This document shows, piece by piece, positions 1-6,945 of a stretch of 12,098 nt of DNA (its first letter is position 1; every line of letters begins with the position of its first letter). A program made the position numbers and the translations under genes. This DNA comes from Phycisphaerales bacterium (GTDB lineage: Bacteria; Planctomycetota; Phycisphaerae; SM23-33). The notes beneath the pieces were generated by a model that made no database searches, was not told the DNA's origin, and worked only from the letters and a program-made list of their open reading frames with translations. The stretch spans positions 1 through 12,098 of the forward strand of contig PMYM01000023.1 in assembly GCA_003171235.1 (NCBI GenBank), in the 5' to 3' direction.

Positions 1-1064
1 GCGCTGGTCAGCGTCGCCGTCGTCAGGTCCACGCCGGTCAGCGTCAAGTCCGCCTTGGTGAAGCCCGTCACCGCCTCGGAGAACACGATCTGGATCGAGC
101 TTACCGCCGTGTTCCGCGGATCAGGAGACACCGGCGTGATCGCCGCCGTCGGCGCCGTGGTGGTGTTGGATTCAAAATTCATGATCCGAAATGGCAAGAG
201 CCCGGCGTACGTGCTGGCGTCAAAATTGAGGAGGGTGTCGCGCCCCTTTCCGCCATTGAAACTCGCTTTATCGGCAAATACGGAACGGTTGCCGGTCTGG
301 CCGGTCACGCCGAGCCGGAGAGTGTCGTCGCCGGCGCCCAATGAGATTGATACCGGCCCGTCAAACAGGGTGGGCGGGCCCATGGCGTCGCCGTGAGCTT
401 CGATCGCAATGATGTCCGCGCCCTGCCCGGTATTCAGCCGCGCCGCGCCATGGAAGGTCGAGTCGTCGATCGTCAGGATATCGGGCCCTTTACCAGTGGT
501 GATTTTGGTGTTCCGCTGGACTGTCACCGATCGCAGGGCGACATTTTCCCCGCCGGGGCCGGTCAGGTTCATCTGGAGATCCTTGCCGACCGTGGTATCG
601 GCGATCGTGGCGGTAGTAACGCTAAGGATCTTAAGGTTGTTTGCGACCTGCACGTTGTTGAGCGTGAGGGTATTGGCGCCCTTCTGGCCGTTGATCGAAA
701 CTTTGCCCAGAAGGCTCAGGTTGCTCATGGTCAGGATGTCGTCCCCGGCGCCCATCCGGATGTCGACGTTGCCCGTTACACCGTGCAGGGTGATCGGGCC
801 GGACAGGCCGTTAATGGTGGTGGCGTCGGCGCCGCTGGTGATGACAACTTCGCCGGCGTTTACCCCGGGCGTGACGACCAGGTTGTTGCCCAGCAGGTCA
901 CCCCGGATGTTCAGGTTTCCATGCACTACCGAAGCAAGCACATCCCCGGATAGCAATACCCGGTGTTCGAGGGCTTCAAAGGACGGACATGCCGCAACTT
1001 TCTCGGATTCTAGGTCGTGCTTTGGGAACATGCTGGGTCTTACATGTCGCAGTGCGCTCTTCAT
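1..1064 (-). CDS. LEPR-XLL-type surface protein with RTX-like repeats and Ig-like domain (C-terminus off the window)
   Basis: An open frame runs from ATG at 1064 to the window edge without a stop (354 codons seen). Residues 32-40 read LEHRVLLSG, a one-residue variant of the planctomycete LEPR-XLL motif (LEPRVLLSG), which sits near the N-terminus of large surface or secreted proteins. Then come Asn/Asp/Gly-rich repeats with GAGDD or GKGPD-type motifs near residues 104, 190, 212, 242 and 270, like loosely spaced RTX/parallel-beta repeats that could bind Ca2+. From about residue 303 the sequence (SIQIVFSEAVTGF, KADLTLTG) matches bacterial Ig-like domains. The start has a strong Shine-Dalgarno, AGAGGAG, about 7 nt upstream. 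A conserved leader RNA with terminator lies 62 nt upstream (1127-1268). The role is probably cell-surface structure or adhesion; this is family inference, no enzyme motif is seen, and the missing C-terminus may hold more Ig-like or anchor domains. Confidence 0.88.
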   Translation of the reverse strand, partial: MKSALRHVRPSMFPKHDLESEKVAACPSFEALEHRVLLSGDVLASVVHGNLNIRGDLLGNNLVVTPGVNAGEVVITSGADATTINGLSGPITLHGVTGNVDIRMGAGDDILTMSNLSLLGKVSINGQKGANTLTLNNVQVANNLKILSVTTATIADTTVGKDLQMNLTGPGGENVALRSVTVQRNTKITTGKGPDILTIDDSTFHGAARLNTGQGADIIAIEAHGDAMGPPTLFDGPVSISLGAGDDTLRLGVTGQTGNRSVFADKASFNGGKGRDTLLNFDASTYAGLLPFRIMNFESNTTTAPTAAITPVSPDPRNTAVSSIQIVFSEAVTGFTKADLTLTGVDLTTATLTS

Positions 1065-1126
1065 GAGAATCTCCTCTTGAAGAAATAGGGTCCGTCTTGA
1101 TACGCCCGTGATGTGCTGCCCAAGCC

Positions 1127-1178
1127 AAAAAAAGCCGACGCGGTTGAACACCCAGAAGGTGCTGAACCACGTCGGCTT
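1127..1178 (-). terminator. Intrinsic terminator of leader copy A
   Basis: On the minus strand AAGCCGACGTGGTT (from 1178) pairs with AACCGCGTCGGCTT, one U.G pair included. The helix continues past a C.C mismatch to about 20 positions, with loop near CTTCTGG, then a run of seven T (1133-1127). It lies between the leader core and the LEPR-XLL start codon, so it would attenuate that gene. Confidence 0.8.
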
Positions 1179-1268
1179 ACTCGGCAACGGGCCTCCCGGC
1201 ACGGCCGGGCTGCCCTTCATCTAGTCATCCGACCCGGAGCCAACGCTGCTTCGCTTGGTTTCGGGAGT
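1127..1268 (-). promoter_or_regulatory. Conserved leader RNA, copy A (riboswitch-like), upstream of the LEPR-XLL gene
   Basis: Read on the minus strand this holds CGGATGACTAG (1231-1221), a GGGC-AG-hairpin-AG-GCCC element (stem CCCGG/CCGGG), GTTGCCGAGTAAGCCGACG and a terminator ending in a T run. GTCGG (1233-1229) can pair with CCGAC (1175-1171), closing the core; the same CCGAC lies in the 5' arm of the terminator, so the two folds exclude each other. A possible -10 box TATAGT (1280-1275) puts the RNA start near 1268; no good -35 is seen. Upstream of the core, CCCG...CGGG flanks a small hairpin. The downstream CDS starts 62 nt after the terminator. Copies B, C and D in this window support it as a structured RNA. 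The ligand or signal is unknown. Confidence 0.7.
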
Positions 1269-1466
1269 TATGTCACTATATGCCTATCGGCCAGGCGAAA
1301 GCCGATAATTACAACTATTCAATCTATTTAATCTAATTAATATTCCTACCCTGCTACCAGCCCCAACGGCCGCAGGCCGCAATGCGGTATGCATCTCCAC
1401 GGGCGGCGAGCTGCGGCGGAGTCTCCCGACCCGGCACGGTGCGACGCTTGAGTAACGAAAAACGTC

Positions 1467-1495
1467 TTGAGGAACGCCCAAACCATCTGGATAAT
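1467..1495 (+). promoter_or_regulatory. Candidate sigma-70-type promoter for the AI-2E-type transporter
   Basis: TTGAGG (1467-1472), a 17-nt spacer and GATAAT (1490-1495) match the -35/-10 consensus at 4/6 and 5/6. The start point would be near 1502, giving a leader of about 148 nt before the chosen start codon. That leader contains CTTGCCG and CGGCAAG, able to pair around a GC-rich interior. The stretch 1281-1466 between this promoter and copy A's promoter shows no convincing gene; open frames there are GC-driven. Confidence 0.4.
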
Positions 1496-1649
1496 GCGCT
1501 ATCATTGCGTCTCTGCCGGCTTGCCGCCAGGCGAGGTTCCGTTGCGGGCGCGGGCTGCCGGCAAGTGATGCATGTACTGCCAAATAGACGTGGACGGAGT
1601 TGTGGCAGGGATAACTCACTAGAGAATGTCTGGAGGGAATGGGAAACCG

Positions 1650-3674
1650 ATGCGAAGGATTGTCCGCTCGGCTAGGTCGTCGCCGGTCATCGCGGTCGCG
1701 GCCGCCTGCGTGGTGGTGGCATCGCTGTACTATGCGCGGGATGTGCTCATTCCCCTGGCGCTGGCGGTGCTGCTGGCATTCCTGCTAAACCCGCTGGCAA
1801 GCCTGCTGGAGAAGTGGCGGCTTGGGCGCGTGGCGCCGGTATTTCTGGCGGTGCTGTTGGCGATGGGCGTGGTGGGTCTGCTAGGCTGGGTGCTGGAAAC
1901 CCAGTTCGTCAATATGGCCAACAAACTGCCGGACCTGCGTGAGGAGATACAGCGGAAGATCACCGACCTCCGCGGCTTGTCCGGCAAGTTCGGGGAGGCG
2001 ACCCGAAACGTCGAGAAGACTGTCCGGGAGGCGGCGGGCACGTCGAGCACTCAACCCGCGACGGCCCCCTCGGCGCTGGTCGTCACGCCGACGCCGCAGC
2101 CGCCCCTCTCCCACCCGGGCGCGCCCGCCCTGCCGCAGGTAAGCCCTCAGAACCCGCTTCCGGTCCGCAACTACCCCGAGTCCCTATTGCCAGCGGACAA
2201 CGTCACTAGCATCCTTATGCAGGCGCTGCGCCCTTTGGCCACCGCTGGCCTGGTGATCGTGTTTGCCATCTTCATGCTGTTGAAGCGTGAGGACCTGCGC
2301 GACCGCGTTATCCGCCTGGTCGGCCACGGGCGGGTCAACTTTTCCACGCAGGCGGTCAATGACGCCGCCGCCCGCATAAGCAGATATCTGCTGACACAGT
2401 TGTGCATAAACGCGGCCTACGGGCTGGCGGTGGCCCTGGGGCTGTGGATCATCGGGGCCACGCTTGGCGCGGGCGAAGGGGGCTTCCCCAACGTGCTGCT
2501 TTGGGCGCTCCTGTGCGGGGTGTTGCGTTTCGTTCCTTACGTCGGGCCGGTGATCGGGGCGGCCTTCCCGCTGGCGATTGCCTTCGGTTCTTTCCACAGC
2601 AACAGCATCTTCCTGGTCGCCCTGATGATGTTCATCGTGCTGGAGATCTTTGTCAGCCAGTTTATCGAGCCGCTGCTCTACCGGTCCAGCACAGGCATCT
2701 CCGCCCTGGCCATTCTGGTCTCGGCCGTCTTCTGGACCGCGGTGTGGGGGCCTGTCGGGCTGCTGCTTTCGATGCCGCTGACGGTGCTGCTGGTGGTGAT
2801 GGGCAAGTACGTTCCGCAACTGAAGTTCCTGGATATTCTGCTGGGCGACGAGCCGGTGCTGGAGCCGCCTGAGCGGATTTACCAGCGGCTGTTGGCTCTG
2901 GACCAGGAGGAAGCCGTCGAACTGGCGCAGGAGTACGCCAAAGAGCGTTCGGTGGAGGGGCTGTACGAGGATGTGCTCATACCTGTCCTGGCTATGTCCA
3001 CGCACGACAGCAACCGCGGCAAGGTGGACGGCCGGCGGCGGCGTTTCATCCACAAAAGCCTTCGGGTGATCGTTGAAGAGTTGGGCGAAAAACAAGAACT
3101 GCCCCCTGGCCCGCCGCCCGAGGAGCCCCCGCAGGCCCAGGCGCCCAGCGACGGGAAGCCTGGAGAGCATCCTCCGGAGCCCTCAGGCAAGGCGCCGCAG
3201 CCGCCCGCGGTGCGCTTTGAGGTGCCGGCGGGATGCACGGTCAATGTGCTGGTCCTGCCGGCCGGCGAAGAGGCCGACGAAATCGCCGGCCTGATGCTGG
3301 CACAACTGCTGGAAGGCCGCGGATATTCCGCGGCCGTCGCCTCGGCCTCTTCGCTGGTGGGCGAGGCGCTGGCGATGGTCGAGCAACCCCAGGCGCACGT
3401 GGTCTGCGTGTCGGCCATGCCGCCGGGGTCCGTGGCGCGGGCCCGATACCTCTGCAAGCGGTTGCACGAGAAGCACGCGGACCTGCGGATCATCGTCGGT
3501 CTGTGGGCCTTCCGCGGTAAACTGGTGCCGACGAACAGCCGGCTGGCCCTGGCGGCGCCGGGACAACTGGTCGTTAACCTGCGGGAAGCGCAGGAGCATA
3601 TCGACCAACTGGCCCAGCCGTTCATGGTGGTCGGAAAGGCCGCCGGGGATCGACCGGCCGGCCCGCCTTCATGA
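1650..3674 (+). CDS. AI-2E/PerM-family transporter with C-terminal B12-binding-like domain
   Basis: The 674-residue membrane protein starts with two hydrophobic helices (PVIAVAAACVVVASLYYARD and the segment after it), and the motif-like DVLIPLALAVLLAFLLNPL is typical of the AI-2E transporter (PF01594) family. More helices follow at roughly residues 195-405, including LRFVPYVGPVIGAAFPLA and SQFIEPLLYRSSTGISALA, the best conserved family blocks. A Pro-rich insert lies at about 127-177. After the membrane core come about 80 charged residues, a second Pro-rich linker (483-519) and a 145-residue alpha/beta domain (NVLVLPAGEEADEIAGLMLA; VVCVSAMPPGSVARARYLCK) that resembles a cobalamin-binding Rossmann fold but has ADEIAG where DxHxxG is expected. 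ATG 1650 is preferred because GGAGGG (1632-1637) precedes it; ATG 1626, 8 codons earlier, has no clear ribosome site. Its stop lies 10 bp from the convergent membrane-protein gene. Known relatives export autoinducer-like or other small solutes or act as Na+/H+ antiporters; the substrate here cannot be told. Confidence 0.9.
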   Translation: MRRIVRSARSSPVIAVAAACVVVASLYYARDVLIPLALAVLLAFLLNPLASLLEKWRLGRVAPVFLAVLLAMGVVGLLGWVLETQFVNMANKLPDLREEIQRKITDLRGLSGKFGEATRNVEKTVREAAGTSSTQPATAPSALVVTPTPQPPLSHPGAPALPQVSPQNPLPVRNYPESLLPADNVTSILMQALRPLATAGLVIVFAIFMLLKREDLRDRVIRLVGHGRVNFSTQAVNDAAARISRYLLTQLCINAAYGLAVALGLWIIGATLGAGEGGFPNVLLWALLCGVLRFVPYVGPVIGAAFPLAIAFGSFHSNSIFLVALMMFIVLEIFVSQFIEPLLYRSSTGISALAILVSAVFWTAVWGPVGLLLSMPLTVLLVVMGKYVPQLKFLDILLGDEPVLEPPERIYQRLLALDQEEAVELAQEYAKERSVEGLYEDVLIPVLAMSTHDSNRGKVDGRRRRFIHKSLRVIVEELGEKQELPPGPPPEEPPQAQAPSDGKPGEHPPEPSGKAPQPPAVRFEVPAGCTVNVLVLPAGEEADEIAGLMLAQLLEGRGYSAAVASASSLVGEALAMVEQPQAHVVCVSAMPPGSVARARYLCKRLHEKHADLRIIVGLWAFRGKLVPTNSRLALAAPGQLVVNLREAQEHIDQLAQPFMVVGKAAGDRPAGPPS

Positions 3675-3684
3675 TCCTGGATGC

Positions 3685-3978
3685 CTAGCGACCTTTGAAT
3701 ACCTTGGGGGCGATAACCAGGAAAATGCACGAACCCGCCAGCGACGCCCCGGCGGCGATCATCGCCGCCCAGTGCGCTCCCAAGTACGGCGTCAGGCCGA
3801 TGAAAAGGGCGGCGATCATCAACCCCATCGCGCCCAGCAGCAAGGCCAGGCCCACCACCAGCAGCCCCACCATCAGGCACATCTTCCGCACCGTCTTGGC
3901 GACGACCGAAAGAAAGGCGGCCGATCCGGCCCGACAGGCGGTAGCCAGGAAGAGGGTGATCACATCGAGAAATTTCAC
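3685..3978 (-). CDS. Small membrane protein, YqjE/holin-superfamily-like
   Basis: This 97-residue hydrophobic protein starts at GTG 3978, overlapping the TGA of the DUF883 gene upstream (GTGA), so the two are probably translationally coupled. An amphipathic N-terminus (about 1-32) is followed by two strong membrane spans, about 33-57 (MCLMVGLLVVGLALLLGAMG and onward) and 68-92 (WAAMIAAGASLAGSCIFLVI). Size, topology and position right after a DUF883/YqjD-type gene match the yqjD-yqjE pair of enterobacteria, where YqjE belongs to a holin-like superfamily; the similarity is by arrangement and hydropathy, so I hold it loosely. It is the last gene of the minus-strand run, with only 10 bp to the end of the converging transporter gene and no evident terminator hairpin. 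Confidence 0.75.
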   Translation of the reverse strand: MKFLDVITLFLATACRAGSAAFLSVVAKTVRKMCLMVGLLVVGLALLLGAMGLMIAALFIGLTPYLGAHWAAMIAAGASLAGSCIFLVIAPKVFKGR

Positions 3979-4328
3979 TGTCGCTTCCTCAGCAGCAGAC
4001 CCCCCAGGATCATGCCCACGCCCAACGCCACCGCCAGGCTGACAAAAGGGCGATCCCCGATCTTTGCGGCAGAATTCCTAATGGCTCGCTGGCAACTTCG
4101 CCCGACGGCGTCGGCGGCATCGCGGACCTGCTCCAGCCCTTCGGCTCCGGACTCGTGCAGAGACTCCTTGGCGCTTTCGACGTAGTCCTTGGCCTTTTCG
4201 TGGAGGGCACTGAGGATGCCTTTCATGTCGGCCCGCAGATCCTTTACGTCCTTCATCAATGTATCCACCGCTTTTTCATAGTCGCTGCTCATGTTTGTAT
4301 CCACCGCTTTTTCATGGTCGCTGCTCAT
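3975..4328 (-). CDS. DUF883 (ElaB/YqjD-type) membrane-anchored protein
   Basis: The 117-residue protein has a charged helical body (MKDVKDLRADMKGILSALHE; AKDYVESAKESLHESGAEGL) and a single C-terminal membrane anchor, RPFVSLAVALGVGMILGGLL, followed by RKRQ. This is the hallmark of DUF883: YqjD, ElaB and YgaM of E. coli are tail-anchored inner-membrane proteins, YqjD binding ribosomes in stationary phase. ATG 4328 is chosen because GAGGAG lies 5 nt upstream. The first 24 residues are a 12-residue tandem duplication (MSSDHEKAVDTN / MSSDYEKAVDTL) that copies the start codon; the second ATG (4292) lacks a ribosome site. It overlaps the following membrane-protein gene by GTGA. The role here is likely stress or stationary-phase envelope function, by family inference. 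Confidence 0.88.
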   Translation of the reverse strand: MSSDHEKAVDTNMSSDYEKAVDTLMKDVKDLRADMKGILSALHEKAKDYVESAKESLHESGAEGLEQVRDAADAVGRSCQRAIRNSAAKIGDRPFVSLAVALGVGMILGGLLLRKRQ

Positions 4329-4332
4329 GTTT
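4261..4332 (-). repeat. 36-bp tandem duplication covering the DUF883 start codon
   Basis: Two head-to-tail 36-bp units (4261-4296 and 4297-4332) match at 35 of 36 positions; the difference (4280 a, 4316 g) makes a Tyr or His codon. Each unit contains an ATG in frame, adding 12 residues to the protein. The near-identity suggests a recent slippage event. Confidence 0.95.
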
Positions 4333-4543
4333 TCTCCTCAAGTAACGCCAAGACCAGAGTTCACAAGATCAGACGCACAAGGCCAAGGCCGTCGCCCCAA
4401 AGCGGCCCCACCGGGGCTGCACAGCCGAAACGGAAGCAGCCCGATCACCCACAGGCCCGGAACCCAATTCGCCGCCAACCTGTTCCTGCACCGTTTTGGG
4501 CGTATGGCCCGCTTGCTGCCTGCCTTAACCGCCACAGGGCCGC

Positions 4544-4705
4544 TCAACGGAAGGGGACGACGTTAAGGAGCAGCAGCACCACCAGGATCACCAGCAGCAC
4601 TCCCAGTATCCCGACGGGGCGATAGCCCCACGAACGACTGTGGGGCCAGGTCGGCAGGCCACCCACAAGCAGCAGGATTAGCAGAATCAGTAGGATCAGT
4701 CCCAT
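4544..4705 (-). CDS. DUF3309 family small membrane protein
   Basis: The 53-residue protein has two membrane helices, LILLILLILLLVGGLP and GILGVLLVILVVLLLLNVV, joined by the conserved WPHSRSWGY-P loop. That layout is diagnostic of DUF3309, a family of about 50 residues found next to stress and envelope genes in many bacteria and of unknown function. ATG 4705 is chosen because AAAGGA precedes it by 8 nt and because family members begin M-[GN]-L-I-L-L. The reading frame stays open upstream to 4768, but that part (Arg-rich) does not look like protein. The 215-nt gap after its stop, before the DUF883 gene, holds a small hairpin near 4403 but no gene. Confidence 0.88.
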   Translation of the reverse strand: MGLILLILLILLLVGGLPTWPHSRSWGYRPVGILGVLLVILVVLLLLNVVPFR

Positions 4706-4888
4706 GATAGTATCCTTTCCATGTTGCCGCGAACTCGCCCGAAATCCACCTCGGGTCCGTGCGGCCAAGTGTTATTCTTCCGATTGGCGAACGTACTCTG
4801 ACGCGGGTCACAGTCCCGCGCCGGCCCCGCCAAAGCCATTTCGAGCCGCATTCTCATCTTGTTAATTCATTCCCGCTGACCCGCCGCC

Positions 4889-5278
4889 TTAGCGCCTATC
4901 CCGGCGCTGGTCTCCTCTTTGCTCTTCTCGCCACTGCCCCCGCGTGTACCGGTAGCCTTGCTGGTAGCTCTCGTAGCGGGGTGCGACCCAGATGTAGTGC
5001 TCGTGCGGCGGGCGGTCCCAGTGGCCGCCTAGCCAGGCGTACTGGCGGCCATTCCAGTCCCAGTAGCCATCAATCCAGATGTAATCGCCGGAGGGCGGGG
5101 ACGACCGCTGCTCCACGATGAGCGCCGGCGGGGCTTCGCCAACAATGACGTAGTCCGGCTGGGGCTGCGCCACGTAAACCCGCTGGGGCGAGGATCGCCC
5201 AATGGTAAGGTCGCAGCCCAGCAGACCCAGGCCCACGACGCCGCTTGCCACCCACATCAGTGCTTGCAGTGCCTTCAT
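4889..5278 (-). CDS. YXWGXW-repeat lipoprotein
   Basis: The 129-residue protein begins with a lipoprotein signal, MKALQALMWVASGVVGLGLL-G-C, the Cys at about residue 22 being the lipidation site. Its body has aromatic repeats: YIWIDGYWDWNGRQYAWLGG, HWDRPPHEHYIWVAP and YRYTRGQW, the pattern of the YXWGXW repeat family (PF12779), found in surface-exposed or periplasmic lipoproteins of unknown function. The tail is charged (EEQRGDQRRDRR). ATG 5278 is supported by AAGGAG 8 nt upstream. It lies in the minus-strand run between the 50-residue lipoprotein and DUF3309. The 221-nt gap upstream (5279-5499) contains a 7-bp GC hairpin (CCCGGGG-TCT-CCCCGGG) without a T run and no recognisable gene. Confidence 0.85.
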   Translation of the reverse strand: MKALQALMWVASGVVGLGLLGCDLTIGRSSPQRVYVAQPQPDYVIVGEAPPALIVEQRSSPPSGDYIWIDGYWDWNGRQYAWLGGHWDRPPHEHYIWVAPRYESYQQGYRYTRGQWREEQRGDQRRDRR

Positions 5279-5499
5279 GCTCAGTTCTCCTTCGTCAGGC
5301 TGTGTTTGACTTACATGTCCCGGGGTCTCCCCGGGCCTTCCTTGCGCCCTTCACAAAGATCCCGTATTTGGCCACGCACAACATCCTAGGCCGCCATAGG
5401 CAAGCGGAACCCGCCGAATTCGCGCATATCACAACTTGGGCGAACCGCACCAGCGTAACCCGTCACCAGACCGGCCGCCAATCCGTGCCAGTTGCTGTT

Positions 5500-5652
5500 C
5501 TATCGATGTTCCACGGTGACGCCACGGTCGCCACCGACGTTTACCTCTGTCCGGTTGTTCGGCTGCCTGTCGCGGTGCCCGCAAGCCAGCGGAACCGCCG
5601 CGATGAGGGCCAGAAGAACCAGACTCAACACTTTCTTGCCAATCGTAATCAT
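5500..5652 (-). CDS. Small (50-residue) predicted lipoprotein
   Basis: ATG at 5652 opens a 50-codon frame ending TAG at 5500. The protein starts MITIGKKVLSLVLLALIAA and continues V-P-L-A-C, a clean lipobox (PLAC, Cys24), then a short polar tail of 26 residues (GHRDRQPNNRTEVNVGGDRG then VTVEHR). AAAGG stands 7 nt before the start. The size resembles small entericidin-like or anchor lipoproteins, but no family match is claimed. It sits in the minus-strand run of envelope genes, between the two-helix protein upstream and the YXWGXW lipoprotein downstream. The lipobox, positive N-terminus and ribosome site together make it convincing despite its length. Confidence 0.75.
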   Translation of the reverse strand: MITIGKKVLSLVLLALIAAVPLACGHRDRQPNNRTEVNVGGDRGVTVEHR

Positions 5653-5805
5653 TCGCAGACCTTTCTGTTATGAGACCCGGTCGTTTCAGGCCGGCCAGCC
5701 GAACATCTGGGCGACCTGCTAAGGCTTTGAGTATCGCTTCACTTCACTTGGCGCTGCCTCGGGGCGCATCCCCTTCCCAGGGCGGAGGCGGCCCAGGCCG
5801 CCCAA

Positions 5806-6030
5806 TCACGCCGACTTCCGCGACGCGGCCACGACGACGGCGATGCCGCCGGCCAGCACCACCCCGCCCACGATGAGCGGAATGGGGACGGTCTTTTGCT
5901 TCTCGGCGGTGACCTGGAGGGGGCCGGCGTCGATAACCTTCTCGCGCGTGGTGTAGCTAAAGCCTCCGAAGATCAGGCCGGCTACGCCCAGGATTATGAG
6001 GACAATGCCAACAATCATCGTCGGTTTCAT
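5806..6030 (-). CDS. Small two-helix membrane protein
   Basis: The 74-residue protein has two membrane segments, residues about 5-25 (MIVGIVLIILGVAGLIFGGF) and 51-69 (IPLIVGGVVLAGGIAVVVAA), joined by a conserved-looking stretch SYTTREKVIDAGPLQVTAEK. That stretch, 'TTREKV-D-GPL-V-A-K', recurs in a widespread family of small membrane proteins found with stress genes; I recall the pattern but not a definite family name (DUF3185-like). ATG 6030 has AAAGGTG about 5 nt upstream. It lies 109 nt after the MpsC gene on the same strand. Function is unknown. Confidence 0.8.
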   Translation of the reverse strand: MKPTMIVGIVLIILGVAGLIFGGFSYTTREKVIDAGPLQVTAEKQKTVPIPLIVGGVVLAGGIAVVVAASRKSA

Positions 6031-6139
6031 CTTGCACCTTTAGTCCCTTTCGTTTCATCCTGCATGAAACCCGCCGGCCCTGGCGGCGGGGCGGAGCCAC
6101 TGCTGTTCCAGGCGACTCCGGCGTTAGGCATGGCCGTTC

Positions 6140-6577
6140 TCATTTCTGCTCCTGGGGGCTGCTCCAAGTGTCCCCGGGCACGTCCTGGGCCAGGCGGAAG
6201 ACCTGCACCGTGGCGCTGCTGGTGAAGGCCTGCATCACCGTCCCCGTCGTGGGCTCGACTTCGGCGACGGCTTCCCGCACTTCCACGCCGGTGATGCTCT
6301 CGATCTCCTCCCGCAGCGACTGGGAGGAGTTGACAAAGAGCTGCCGGTGAAACTCCTGCACCTTGGCGGCGCCTGCCGGGCTCCTGGCCAGGTCCTTCTC
6401 CGCCGGCGAAAGGGCCTCGTGCAGCGTGACCACCAACGTGTCCTGACTCAGAACCACGGTTATCGCCCTGGGGGCGTGGCCGGTCGTTCGCTGCTGGAAT
6501 GCCATCACCGCCTGGGCAACCTGTTGCGCCATGGTTGACGGAGGCTTGATCATCGGCTGCGTCCTGTCCATTATCAT
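6140..6577 (-). CDS. DUF2294 / MpsC-family protein, paralogue 1
   Basis: The 145-residue cytosolic protein matches the DUF2294 family (PF10057, also called the Na+-translocating system MpsC family): STMAQQVAQAVMAFQQRTTG, GHAPRAITVVLSQDTLVVTL, LSPAEKDLARSPAGAAKVQE and a C-terminal ITGVEVREAVAEVEPTTGTV. Family members run about 110-130 residues. S. aureus MpsABC was linked to Na+/bicarbonate uptake and membrane potential, but MpsC's own role is unclear. The start is uncertain. The frame is open to GTG 6673, which overlaps the stop of the gene upstream, but that stretch (Arg-rich) is unlike the family. ATG 6577 is used; ATG 6571 and ATG 6547 (AGGA about 8 nt upstream) also fit. A second paralogue lies at 11360-11740. 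Confidence 0.85.
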   Translation of the reverse strand: MIMDRTQPMIKPPSTMAQQVAQAVMAFQQRTTGHAPRAITVVLSQDTLVVTLHEALSPAEKDLARSPAGAAKVQEFHRQLFVNSSQSLREEIESITGVEVREAVAEVEPTTGTVMQAFTSSATVQVFRLAQDVPGDTWSSPQEQK

Positions 6578-6669
6578 CTTGTCCGAGCGTTCCCGTTCAT
6601 GGATCGCGGCCAGTCGTCCGGCGTCAGGCCAGGTTAGGCATCGTAGCCGCGCCGTTGGCGACCGGGTAT

Positions 6670-6944
6670 TCACTTAGGTTCATTCTGCTTCTTGCGAAGG
6701 TTCTCTTCCCATTCCTGGAGCTTTCGACCGGCAAGATCGCGCCCGCCCAAGCCGAAGGCGATGGCGGCCGCCACTGCCACCGCCCCCAGCGTCAAGCCGA
6801 AAGCCAGGGTGATGATCTCGTCGGCCAAACCCATCTGCCGCAAGGCCATGCCGCCAGCCAGCCCACCGCCAATACGACAATGCCGCCAACCAAATACGGC
6901 AAATAGTGCCCGAATTCGGTGACAAGTTGTTTGAGTTGATCCAT
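6670..6944 (-). pseudogene. Conserved-TM-helix (MscS-associated) protein gene, frame-broken and shortened
   Basis: ATG 6944 (AAGGAG 8 nt upstream) opens MDQLKQLVTEFGHYLPYLVG and a membrane helix GGIVVLAVGWLAA. About codon 33 that frame turns to nonsense (WPCGRWVW). A neighbouring frame then carries GMALRQMGLADEIITLAFGL, TLGAVAVAAAIAFGLGGRDL and a charged tail ending KKQNEPK at TGA 6670. Both parts fit the conserved TM helix repeat (PF05552) seen in mechanosensitive-channel-like proteins, where many more residues normally separate these helices. So a deletion that removed the middle and left the frame shifted explains the data; a sequencing error plus a naturally short variant is the alternative. 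The gene starts 1 nt after the stop of the two-domain gene (TGAC-ATG), so it was part of the same operon. Confidence 0.7.
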
Positions 6945-6945
6945 G

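Noticed and set aside
409..1080. Long plus-strand open frames over the LEPR-XLL gene
   Set aside because: They are antisense shadows; the minus frame carries the motif, repeats and a strong ribosome site.
2184..3880. Long minus-strand frames (328 and 333 codons) opposite the transporter
   Set aside because: Composition is His/Arg/Gln- or Ser/Arg-rich without domains, as expected opposite a GC-rich membrane protein gene.
4706..4768. Longer start for the DUF3309 gene
   Set aside because: The extension is Arg-rich, unlike the family, and the inner ATG at 4705 has its own ribosome site.
6578..6673. Longer start (GTG 6673) for the first MpsC gene
   Set aside because: The GTGA overlap is tempting, but the extra 32 residues are low-quality and not part of the family; it remains possible.
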